Shown: piece after piece, positions 1 through 6,355 of the stretch
Layout of the letters: every line of letters begins with the position of its first letter
Numbering within the stretch: the stretch's first letter is position 1
Source of the DNA: Actinomycetes bacterium
Lineage (GTDB): Bacteria; Actinomycetota; Acidimicrobiia; Acidimicrobiales; Palsa-688
NCBI GenBank assembly: GCA_021815935.1
Contig: JAKAZH010000002.1
Span: 22,529 to 29,872, forward strand
DNA: 7,344 nucleotides
Reading direction: 5' to 3'
Position numbers and translations under genes: made by a program
The notes under the pieces: model-generated
What the model saw: the letters and a program-made list of their open reading frames with translations, nothing else
What the model was told of the DNA's origin: nothing
Database searches by the model: none

Positions 1-25
1 GGCGGTACGCGCCGTGCGCGCTCAC
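1..25 (-). CDS. Possible start of a further operon gene, running off the window
   Basis: A GTG at 25-23 overlaps the TGA stop of the oxidoreductase gene (24-22) as GTGA, the same junction as tal/zwf. The eight visible codons are open (MSAHGAYR) and continue beyond position 1. Nothing can be said of the product. The only support is the junction pattern and the absence of a terminator, so this could be chance. Confidence 0.3.
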
Positions 26-2031
26 CCCGGACCGCCTACCAGTTCCCGGGCGCGAAGCGATGCGACGGCACGTCTCGCTTCGAGGACCGCTTCGAGGACG
101 CTCCGTGGGGCGACACAGTCCCCGGCGCGGACTGGCCGAGGTTCGCTCAGGGACTGATACACGCTGTCCTCGGCGAGACGGTGGCCGCAGTCGATGACCG
201 CCGCAGCTTCGATCGTGCTCGGCTGGTTCGTCCAGGGGTCTGCGACCAGCACGCGCTCGGACTCGAGGGCCCGAACCGTCGCGCGCAGAACTCGGTGGAC
301 ACCCGCACGCTCCAGACGGAAGTTGATCTCACCCAGCTGGCCTCCCCGGGATAGGAGCGTTCCGGCTACGACGTCAGGGCTGATCAGCGAAACAGCCCGG
401 CCATGTGCAGCAGCGAGCCAGAAGGCGACGTTGACCCCCACCCAGTCACCGACACTGTCTACGACGGCGAGCGGTCCGTCAGGAAGAGCGGCGCGCCCGG
501 CCAGCACGTCGAGTGGATCGAAGATTGCCATCCCGCTGTTCGCGTAGCGGTCCGCTACGAAGCGTGATCCGGTCGCAACGATCACCTCCCATCCGTCTGC
601 CCGTGCGTTTTCCACGTCGGCAGATTCCACGTGCACGCTCGTCTCGACGGCGACGCCAGCTTCGAGCGCTCGTACCGCAAGCCAGCGCCCCGCCAACCCG
701 ATCCGCTCTCGGCCGGCACCTGCCGCGGCGTCGCGAATGGCACCCCCGCACTCGGCGAGTCTCTCCACGAGACGCACACGGCGCCCCGAGGATGCGAGGA
801 GCCTTGCAGCTTCGAGTCCTGCCGGCCCTCCGCCGACGACGAGCACCGGGGCACCGGCGGTCACTGCGGAGCTCGGTCGGGCGGAGCTCGGATGGTTGCC
901 ACTTGCGTGGCCGTCGTCGACCACGATGGCGGGTTCGACCGTCTCGTAGCCCGACGAGGGATCCATCACGCACGACACGATCGGGTTACGGTTGTCTCGG
1001 ACCCGGCACGCCTGGTTGCACAAGATGCACGGCCGTATCGCTTCCGATCTGCCTGCCCTACGCTTCGCGACGAGGTCGGAGTCGGCGATCAACGCCCGGG
1101 TCATCTCGACGAGGTCGCACTTCCCGTCGGACAACGCCGCCTGCGCCATGTCCACGTCGACGATGCTGCCCTGCGCCACGACGCGCGCAAACCCGGCCAC
1201 CGTCCTCATCGCGGCGCACAGGTCCAGGTTGAACCCGGCCGGAGTATGGGAGTCGGGCCGGTAAGCGCCCGTGTCGAAAGGGCCGCCACGCACCACGGTG
1301 AGAACGTCGACGAGTGGCGCCAGCTCGCCGACGTGGCCGGCGGCATGCTCGGGTGTGACTCCCGCCCAGGGGGCCAACTCGTCGCAGGACAGTCGGAGCG
1401 CGACGAGCCCACGAGGCCCGACAGCATCGCGAACCGCCTCGAGCACTTCCCGGGTTACGGCGAGGCGGTCGTGGCCGTAGCGGTCGTCTCGCAAGTTGGT
1501 GAGCCCCGAGTGGAACTGTCGCAGCAGCGACCACGCGCCGGCGTCTACCTCGACCCCGGCGAGCCCGCAACGCACAGCTAAACGCGCGGCGCCGGCGAAC
1601 GCCGAGACGAGCCCCTCGATCCCGTCCGCGTCGAGCGCAGCTGGAGGCTCCCGGGTCACGGCGTCTGCTACCCCTGACGGTGCCCACATCACCTCCTGCG
1701 AGAACGCGCTCGAACCCTGACCGCCGCTGTGTCCGATCCCGCCGAGCACGAGCGTGCCGTAGGGAGCGCACGCGTCGCCGACTGCCCGCCAGCCGCGGGC
1801 GCAGGCCTCGGCCAGAGGCGCACGCTCGTAGGGCCAGTCGTTGGCCGTGACCGACGCAGTCTCGGTGATTACGACTCCCGCGCCTCCCCGTGCGCGCCGC
1901 TCGTAGTAAGCAACGTGGCGGTCGCTCAGATGCCGGCCGTCGCCAAGGTTCGTCTCGTGAGGTCCGAAGACGACACGCGAGGGCGCTGTCGTCGACCCGA
2001 CCGCTACAGAGTCGACGAGCGTCACGCTCAA
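22..2031 (-). CDS. FadH/Old-Yellow-Enzyme family flavin oxidoreductase (mycofactocin-associated type likely)
   Basis: A 669-residue iron-sulfur flavoprotein of the 2,4-dienoyl-CoA reductase/trimethylamine dehydrogenase architecture. Residues 1-330 are an OYE-type FMN TIM barrel (RVVFGPHETNLG at 19-30, YYERRARGGAGVVITETA at 42-59, QFHSGLTNLRDDRYG at 172-186). Cys335, Cys338, Cys342 and Cys354 match the 4Fe-4S ligand pattern. A Ser/Ala/Pro-rich linker (about 366-394) follows, then a FAD-type VVGGGPAGLEAAR (398-410), VIVATGSR (484-490), a second nucleotide-binding region (520-552) and the closing AGDCVAPRSVLEAVLEARRA (636-655). The HETNLG and QF-SGLTN segments recall the mycofactocin-associated FadH/OYE oxidoreductases (TIGR03996/TIGR03997), a memory-based assignment. 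The FadH catalytic Tyr and His seem absent, so dienoyl-CoA reductase activity is not assumed. Start TTG 2031 gives a 4-base TTGA overlap with the LOG gene; GTG 2025 is a close alternative. Neither has a clear ribosome binding site. Confidence 0.85.
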   Translation of the reverse strand: MSVTLVDSVAVGSTTAPSRVVFGPHETNLGDGRHLSDRHVAYYERRARGGAGVVITETASVTANDWPYERAPLAEACARGWRAVGDACAPYGTLVLGGIGHSGGQGSSAFSQEVMWAPSGVADAVTREPPAALDADGIEGLVSAFAGAARLAVRCGLAGVEVDAGAWSLLRQFHSGLTNLRDDRYGHDRLAVTREVLEAVRDAVGPRGLVALRLSCDELAPWAGVTPEHAAGHVGELAPLVDVLTVVRGGPFDTGAYRPDSHTPAGFNLDLCAAMRTVAGFARVVAQGSIVDVDMAQAALSDGKCDLVEMTRALIADSDLVAKRRAGRSEAIRPCILCNQACRVRDNRNPIVSCVMDPSSGYETVEPAIVVDDGHASGNHPSSARPSSAVTAGAPVLVVGGGPAGLEAARLLASSGRRVRLVERLAECGGAIRDAAAGAGRERIGLAGRWLAVRALEAGVAVETSVHVESADVENARADGWEVIVATGSRFVADRYANSGMAIFDPLDVLAGRAALPDGPLAVVDSVGDWVGVNVAFWLAAAHGRAVSLISPDVVAGTLLSRGGQLGEINFRLERAGVHRVLRATVRALESERVLVADPWTNQPSTIEAAAVIDCGHRLAEDSVYQSLSEPRPVRAGDCVAPRSVLEAVLEARRAVASLRARELVGGPG

Positions 2032-3077
2032 GTCAGCTGCACCGGAACTTCTGGGGGAGCGCTCGCGAGCGTGTTCAGTGCGTCGATCAGCTGGCGTAGC
2101 CGTGCGAAGGACATCCGGTCGAAGCGTAACGCGACGCGGGGAAGATCTGGAAAGTCACCACCGCGCCGCTCCGCAGGCAAGGGTCCGTCAAGGACACGCA
2201 GCGGTCCGTGCATGATGTCAGCGAAGCGTCCCGACAGCTCGACCGCCTCGGCGTGGGTCGGGCGATTCGCTAGGCGCAGCACCAACGTGTCGCCCACCCA
2301 ACGCAGCGAATGGTAGTTGCGGTAGAAGCCGAGTATCTCGGCTGCGGCGTCCCCGACGGTGTCGGTGATCTTGTAGAAGGCCGCGTCCTCCGGTCCGATC
2401 AGACCCCTCCCCGCGACTTCTGTCATCAAGAACTGCTCCCAGGTACGCCAGTATCTGGTGCCCGGAGTCTCGAGGAGCACTATCGGCGCCGGCTCTGCCT
2501 TGCCTGTCTGCACCAACGTGAGAAGCTCGAACACCTCGTCGAGCGTTCCGTAGCCGCCGGGGAGCGCAGCGTAGGCGAAAGACTCCTTTATCAGCATCAG
2601 CTTGCGCGTGAAGAAGTATTTCATCGACACAAGCTTCGGGTCGTCCCTGATGAACTGGTTCGCCCCCTGCTCGAAAGGCAGGCGGATGTTGATCCCGAAC
2701 GACTTGTCGAACCCGGCCCCCTCCAATCCGGCTGCCATGATCCCCGGACCAGCGCCGGTTATCGTCGACCACCCGTTGACGGCTAGCACCTTGGCCAGCT
2801 CGCGCGCCTGGGCGTAAAGAGGATCGCTCGCCTCGGTGCGCGCCGAGCCGAACATGGTGAGCTTGCGTACGTTGCGATACGGCGCGAACATGAAAAAGGC
2901 GTCCGCCATTTCCTTCAGGGCCGTGTTCGCGATCTTCAAGTCGAGCCTGTCAGGGTCGTTGCCGCCGAGGCGTGCCACCGTCGTCAGGATCTCGACCAGC
3001 TGGTCACGGTTCAGCGGGGACCCTATGGCGTCGAGAAGCGCTTCGATGCTCTCCCGAAGCCGCTCGGGATCGCTCAT
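2028..3077 (-). CDS. LOG-family (TIGR00730-type) nucleotide phosphoribohydrolase-like protein
   Basis: A 349-residue Rossmann-fold protein of the LOG/'lysine decarboxylase-like' family. Characterised LOG enzymes cleave cytokinin or ordinary nucleoside monophosphates to the base plus ribose 5-phosphate; the substrate here is not known. Visible marks: a mainly helical N-terminus (1-70), KLTMFGSART (72-81), the nucleotide-binding TGAGPGIMAA (107-116), the conserved Arg in FFTRKLML (about 159) and the signature PGGYGTLDE (173-181). Residues from about 255 form an extra C-terminal region with apparent beta-alpha-beta pattern (VGDTLVLRL ... LPRVALRF ... ARLRQLIDALN) that short LOG proteins lack. 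The start ATG overlaps the pgl stop (ATGA), with GAGG very close upstream, and the TGA stop overlaps the next gene's TTG, so it is embedded in the operon. Older databases may label this family lysine decarboxylase; that activity is not supported by the motif. Confidence 0.88.
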   Translation of the reverse strand: MSDPERLRESIEALLDAIGSPLNRDQLVEILTTVARLGGNDPDRLDLKIANTALKEMADAFFMFAPYRNVRKLTMFGSARTEASDPLYAQARELAKVLAVNGWSTITGAGPGIMAAGLEGAGFDKSFGINIRLPFEQGANQFIRDDPKLVSMKYFFTRKLMLIKESFAYAALPGGYGTLDEVFELLTLVQTGKAEPAPIVLLETPGTRYWRTWEQFLMTEVAGRGLIGPEDAAFYKITDTVGDAAAEILGFYRNYHSLRWVGDTLVLRLANRPTHAEAVELSGRFADIMHGPLRVLDGPLPAERRGGDFPDLPRVALRFDRMSFARLRQLIDALNTLASAPPEVPVQLT

Positions 3078-3748
3078 GCCTCGCTTCGCCCCAACGCGTC
3101 GGGGTCGACTATCCAGGTGATCTTGTCGGCTTTAACCCGCGCTGCGGGGAGGTCGGCGCCGGCGATAACCGCGGCGAGCGCCTCCCTCTTGGACTCCCCG
3201 GCGACGGTGAAAATGACTTCCCGCGACCGGGCGATGCCGGCCAGCGACAGGGTCATCCGCGGAAGCTTGTTCCTACCCGACGGGTCCTCGGCGAGAAGCA
3301 CCAGTTGGCCGGGGTCGGCCTCCAGCGCCGGCGAGCCGGGGAAAAGCGACGCGGTGTGGCCGTCCGGGCCGAGACCCAGGTGGACCAGGTCAAGGCGTTC
3401 GATCGAGCCGAGCCGCAGCTGGTAGGCGTCGGGTCCGTCCTGACAGATCATCGGGTAGACCGCATTCGCAGCCCCGACACGCTCCAGGAGGGCTTTGCGG
3501 CCGAGCAGCTGGTTGGAGTTCGGGTCGTCGGCGGGAACGCAGCGTTCGTCGCCCCAGTAGACGTTCACCGAAAGCCAGTCGATCGCCTCCGATCCTTCGA
3601 GGGCGAGTCGTTCGTAGCACTCGCGTGCAGTCTCGCCGCCCGACAGGGCGATACTGAAAAGGTCACCGATCCTCGCCTGGAAAGCTTGCACCACCCGCGA
3701 GGCGAACTCCGCGGGGACGTCATCGACAACGACCATTTCACCGTTCAC
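3074..3748 (-). CDS. pgl: 6-phosphogluconolactonase (DevB/Pgl type)
   Basis: Hydrolyses 6-phosphogluconolactone to 6-phosphogluconate, the step after Zwf. The proposed 224-residue product is slightly short for the family. Segments seen are the ALSGGETARECYERLA loop (about 34-49, phosphate-binding SGG), VYWGDERCVPADDPNSN (63-79) and the signature LGLGPDGHTASLFPG (124-138), with a catalytic His at about 131 by family knowledge. NKLPRMTLSL and VAGESK (182-187) complete the fold. The start is uncertain: GTG 3748 (MNGEMVVVDDVP) is chosen because the first beta strand is kept whole. ATG 3736 is the alternative and has GGTGA just before it. The frame remains open upstream to 3925 but that stretch is Arg-rich and not family-like. 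The stop TGA overlaps the next gene's ATG (ATGA). Confidence 0.93.
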   Translation of the reverse strand: MNGEMVVVDDVPAEFASRVVQAFQARIGDLFSIALSGGETARECYERLALEGSEAIDWLSVNVYWGDERCVPADDPNSNQLLGRKALLERVGAANAVYPMICQDGPDAYQLRLGSIERLDLVHLGLGPDGHTASLFPGSPALEADPGQLVLLAEDPSGRNKLPRMTLSLAGIARSREVIFTVAGESKREALAAVIAGADLPAARVKADKITWIVDPDALGRSEA

Positions 3749-3756
3749 AATGTCTG

Positions 3757-3762
3757 AGACTA
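3757..3762 (-). promoter_or_regulatory. Possible -10 element (TAGTCT) before pgl
   Basis: On the minus strand TAGTCT matches the actinobacterial -10 pattern TAnnnT and ends 8 bases before the proposed pgl GTG. No convincing -35 hexamer is seen 16-18 bases upstream. If it is used, transcription would begin at or almost at the start codon, giving a leaderless or near-leaderless mRNA, which would fit the lack of a Shine-Dalgarno sequence. A six-base degenerate match is weak evidence on its own. Confidence 0.25.
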
Positions 3763-3819
3763 ATGGCGTTCGACGATCCCGTCGCGCATGACGGCGCTCG
3801 CGTGTCTCGGAGCTCAGCT

Positions 3820-3832
3820 GGTCGCGGCGACC
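3820..3832. repeat. Short perfect inverted repeat
   Basis: The 13-base ggtcgcggcgacc is a perfect palindrome around one central base (6-bp arms). It lies midway in the opcA-pgl gap. It could be a protein-binding site or the core of a small hairpin, but the loop is too small for all six pairs to form in RNA and no U-tract follows, so it is not called a terminator. Confidence 0.4.
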
Positions 3833-3840
3833 CACGCCGG

Positions 3841-3860
3841 GGTTCGCCCAGGTTGGCCCA
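3841..3860. repeat. Tandem 10-bp direct repeat
   Basis: Two adjacent ten-base units, ggttcgccca and ggttggccca, differ only at the fifth base and sit three bases beyond the opcA stop codon. The match is read directly. A role (operator half-sites or mRNA structure) is not shown, and chance in GC-rich sequence is possible. Confidence 0.5.
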
Positions 3861-3863
3861 GGG

Positions 3864-4850
3864 TCAGTCGTCGCGTAGGCTCGTCGCAGCGGACAGCGCC
3901 GCTTCCCAGACCGGGTCCGGTCCAAGGCGAGTCAGCGCTCCTGCGAGAGATGCGGCGAGGGGATCCTCGGGGAGCTCTGCCGAGACGCTCGACGCCGTCC
4001 CGTCAGGGAGGCGCGCTTCGGCGTGCACCCGCCTGCGGTCGTCGTCACGCTCGACCGCGAAGGTGGCTTCCTTGCCGGCGCGCGTGCACGTCAACTTGAA
4101 CGACACGTGACGGGCGTCTACGAGTGTCACATTCGCTGCGGTCAGGCCGGTGCGCTCGGCGAGCCAACCACCCGTCAATGCTCTCGGGCCGACCTTGCCC
4201 GAAACTTCGATGTGTTGGAGCGACTCGAGCCACCCTCGGTTGGCGGAAGGTTCGAACAGGGCGGCCCCGAGCTCCCTCCAAGGCTTGAGCCTCGTCCAGC
4301 TCAAGTCGACCACCGTGCGGCGCCGTGCGAGCTGGAGCAGGCCACGCAAGCCAAGCAGGTCTTCGGCGTCTCGGCTGTCGACGAGCACCACGTCCGCCAC
4401 TGCTAGGAGCGGGTCCGACGGGTCGGGGAGCGAGTTCACGTACCACACGGCGACGGGAAGGTCCGAGAGGGTGAAAGCCTCGACGAGGGAGTCGAGGTGG
4501 TTCGCGGCCTGGCCGCCGACCTCTATGGCGACCTCCTCGAAGTTGACTTTGTGATTGTCGCCGTCGAGTGAGTACAACGTCGCCCGGCCATCGAGGAAAG
4601 CAACCTGGTCCGGGTCGGGACGCAAAAGCACGATCCGCGACGGATGGTGGCCGGCGAGGGAACGTAGCGCCCCGGTAGCGGCGTAGGCCTGCTCGTCTCC
4701 GGGCGCGACGGCCACTATCGTCATCACCGCTGTACGCGACGACGACGCGTGATGGCTCGACTGGTCACGCAGGTCGGCGAGAGCCCCGACGATGTCGGAG
4801 AGCCGGACGCCTTGGGCCGACCAGCTGTCGACTGCTACGGCGTCCGCCAC
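3864..4850 (-). CDS. opcA: Glucose-6-phosphate dehydrogenase assembly protein OpcA
   Basis: OpcA is the actinobacterial/cyanobacterial factor required for assembly or full activity of Zwf. The proposed product has 328 residues and starts at GTG 4850, overlapping zwf by 16 bases. The frame stays open for 162 more codons upstream, but that part is entirely inside zwf, is Arg/Pro/Gly-rich and looks non-coding; from GTG 4850 the protein reads [14 protein letters not shown] and then family-like sequence. Supporting segments are [13 protein letters not shown] (about 68-80), the [14 protein letters not shown] stretch (129-142), [12 protein letters not shown] (154-165) and [19 protein letters not shown] (182-200), the last being a hallmark of the family. 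The ribosome binding site is weak (G-rich, about 6-16 bases upstream). An ATG at codon 43 would delete the N-terminal helix and is less likely. Position directly after zwf is the standard arrangement and strengthens the call. Confidence 0.92.
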   Translation of the reverse strand: MADAVAVDSWSAQGVRLSDIVGALADLRDQSSHHASSSRTAVMTIVAVAPGDEQAYAATGALRSLAGHHPSRIVLLRPDPDQVAFLDGRATLYSLDGDNHKVNFEEVAIEVGGQAANHLDSLVEAFTLSDLPVAVWYVNSLPDPSDPLLAVADVVLVDSRDAEDLLGLRGLLQLARRRTVVDLSWTRLKPWRELGAALFEPSANRGWLESLQHIEVSGKVGPRALTGGWLAERTGLTAANVTLVDARHVSFKLTCTRAGKEATFAVERDDDRRRVHAEARLPDGTASSVSAELPEDPLAASLAGALTRLGPDPVWEAALSAATSLRDD

Positions 4851-6355
4851 TGCCGCCCGTCCCGCTCTATCAGCTGCTCCGCCTGGCGGGGACCCCAGGT
4901 GCCGGCAGCATATCCCGACAGCGGCACCGAGCGACCTTGCCACGCTTCGAGGATCGGGTCGACGATCCGCCACGCCTGGTCCACCTCGTCGCTGCGGATG
5001 AACAAGGTGGGGTCTCCGACCATGGCGTCGAGGAGGAGCCGCTCGTAGGCCTCCGGGGCGTCTTCCAAGAAAGCCGAACCGTAGGACATGTCCATCAGCA
5101 CGTCGCGAACGTTGAACGCCTGACCCGGAACTTTCGCCCCGAACCGCAGCGCCACGCCCTCGTCGGGCTGGATCCGCAGCAGAAGGGCGTTCGGGCGTAG
5201 ACCTTGACTTTGCGCGGTGCCGAAAGCGAGATGCGGGACACGATGGAACTGAAGGGCGACCTCTGTCACGCGCTTGGGTAACCTTTTTCCGGTGCGAACA
5301 TAGATAGGAACGCCGGCCCATCTCCAGTTGTCGCACATAAGTTTCATGGCGACGAAAGTCTCGGTCCTGCTGTTCGGGTCCACGTCGGGCTCGTGGCGGT
5401 ACGCCTGGACCGCGGTGCCCTCGCTCCAGCCGCTGTCGTACTGTCCGCGCACGACGTCGGTCTTGACACTTTCGAGCGACGGGACGACCACGCTTCGAAG
5501 CGCCTTAACCTTCTCGTCGCGGATGCCCTGCGCGTCGATCGACCCGGGGGGCTCCATCAGTGTCAGTGAAAGGACCTGCATCACGTGGTTCTGGACGATG
5601 TCGCGAAGCGCCCCCGCGGTCTCGTAGAAGCCGCCGCGCTTCTCGACGCCCAGCGACTCGGCGACGGTGATCTGCACGTGGTCGATGAAACTGCGGTTCC
5701 AAAGCGGCTCGAAGATGGCGTTCGCGAATCGCAGGGCGAGAACGTTCTGGACGGTTTCCTTGCCAAGGTAGTGGTCGATGCGGTAGATCTGGTCCTCGTC
5801 GAAATTGCGGTGAAGGGCGGTGTCGAGCCCGGTCGCGCTCTCCAGGTCCCTGCCGAACGGCTTCTCGATGACCAGCCTCACCGCGCTGGCATCGTTGGCG
5901 GGGCGATTGAGTCCTGCCGCGCCGAGCCCGTCGGCGACCAACTCGAACACGGCGGGGATCGTGGCGAGGTAGAAGGTGCGGTTACCGGTCGACCCGATCG
6001 CCGACTCGACCTCCGCCAGGACTTTGCCGAGCGTCTGAAAAGTTCCCGGGTCGCCGTACTCGCCTGTCACATAGCGGCTCCTCTTGACCAGATCGGCCCA
6101 CTCCGAGCCTGCACCGGGGACGCTGTCGGTCATGAGCTGGCGGAACCCGTCGTCGTTCAGCTCCGTCCGTGCCACCCCCACGACCGAGAACGACTGGGGG
6201 AGTAGACGACGCCTGGAAAGCTGCTCGATCGCGGGGAGCAGTTTGCGGGCGGTCAGGTCGCCGGACGCCCCGACCACGACGAGAACGCCGGGCGGGGCGT
6301 GGCGCACCGCGTCGAGGCCTGCCGCCAGGGGGTTAGCCGGTACCTCGTCGCTCAC
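4835..6355 (-). CDS. zwf: Glucose-6-phosphate 1-dehydrogenase
   Basis: Oxidises glucose 6-phosphate to 6-phosphogluconolactone with reduction of NADP+, the entry step of the oxidative pentose phosphate pathway. The 506-residue product has normal family length. Visible marks are the dinucleotide-binding [15 protein letters not shown] (about 29-43), EKPFGRD (164-170), the signature RIDHYLGKE (192-200) and RTGKRLPKR (354-362). By family alignment Asp194/His195 and Lys199 bind substrate. His257, in QNHVMQ, is the likely catalytic base; its 62-residue spacing from His195 equals that of His178 and His240 in the Leuconostoc enzyme. The start is GTG at 6355, overlapping the tal stop as GTGA, with no strong Shine-Dalgarno sequence, so re-initiation after tal is likely. 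The stop TAG at 4837-4835 lies inside the start of opcA. All catalytic positions appear intact. NADP preference is assumed from the family rather than read from the sequence. Confidence 0.97.
   Translation of the reverse strand: MSDEVPANPLAAGLDAVRHAPPGVLVVVGASGDLTARKLLPAIEQLSRRRLLPQSFSVVGVARTELNDDGFRQLMTDSVPGAGSEWADLVKRSRYVTGEYGDPGTFQTLGKVLAEVESAIGSTGNRTFYLATIPAVFELVADGLGAAGLNRPANDASAVRLVIEKPFGRDLESATGLDTALHRNFDEDQIYRIDHYLGKETVQNVLALRFANAIFEPLWNRSFIDHVQITVAESLGVEKRGGFYETAGALRDIVQNHVMQVLSLTLMEPPGSIDAQGIRDEKVKALRSVVVPSLESVKTDVVRGQYDSGWSEGTAVQAYRHEPDVDPNSRTETFVAMKLMCDNWRWAGVPIYVRTGKRLPKRVTEVALQFHRVPHLAFGTAQSQGLRPNALLLRIQPDEGVALRFGAKVPGQAFNVRDVLMDMSYGSAFLEDAPEAYERLLLDAMVGDPTLFIRSDEVDQAWRIVDPILEAWQGRSVPLSGYAAGTWGPRQAEQLIERDGRQWRTP

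Larger units (their letters stand above)
3749..3863 (-). other. Only sizeable intergenic gap (opcA-pgl)
   Basis: About 115 bases separate the opcA stop from the proposed pgl start; all other junctions in the window overlap. In the direction of transcription it holds a near-perfect tandem 10-mer immediately after opcA, a 13-base GGTCGC-C-GCGACC inverted repeat, and a TAnnnT hexamer close to pgl. No T-run follows the inverted repeat, so a Rho-independent terminator is not supported. The frame of pgl is open through the gap, but the encoded residues are Arg-rich and unlike the family. It may carry an internal promoter for the pgl, LOG and oxidoreductase genes; that is inference. Confidence 0.6.

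Noticed and set aside
631..1581. Plus-strand open frame of 316 codons opposite the oxidoreductase gene
   Set aside because: A complementary-strand shadow typical of GC-rich coding DNA; its Arg/His/Val-rich product has no recognisable motif, while the minus-strand frame is a clear flavoprotein.
1058..1771. Minus-strand 237-codon frame within the oxidoreductase gene
   Set aside because: It overlaps the same strand in a different frame, encodes extremely Arg-rich sequence and has no family mark.
2028..3077. Annotation as lysine decarboxylase
   Set aside because: The PGGYGTLDE and GAGPGIM motifs define the LOG phosphoribohydrolase family; the decarboxylase label is a historical misannotation, and no PLP-enzyme features are seen.
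2972..3757. Plus-strand 261-codon frame across pgl and the LOG gene start
   Set aside because: It is antisense to conserved pgl signatures and has no domain of its own.
3820..3832. Rho-independent terminator after opcA
   Set aside because: The palindrome has a one-base centre and no following T-run in the direction of transcription.
3749..3925. 59-codon upstream extension of the pgl frame, overlapping opcA
   Set aside because: The encoded residues are Arg-rich and unlike the 6-phosphogluconolactonase N-terminus; the fold begins at GEMVVVDDVP.
4851..5336. 162-codon upstream extension of the opcA frame
   Set aside because: It lies wholly within zwf in another frame, is rich in Arg, Pro and Gly, and shows no OpcA similarity; GTG 4850 gives a family-sized protein.
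5585..6205. Plus-strand 206-codon frame opposite zwf
   Set aside because: Mirror frame of a strongly conserved gene with no independent support.
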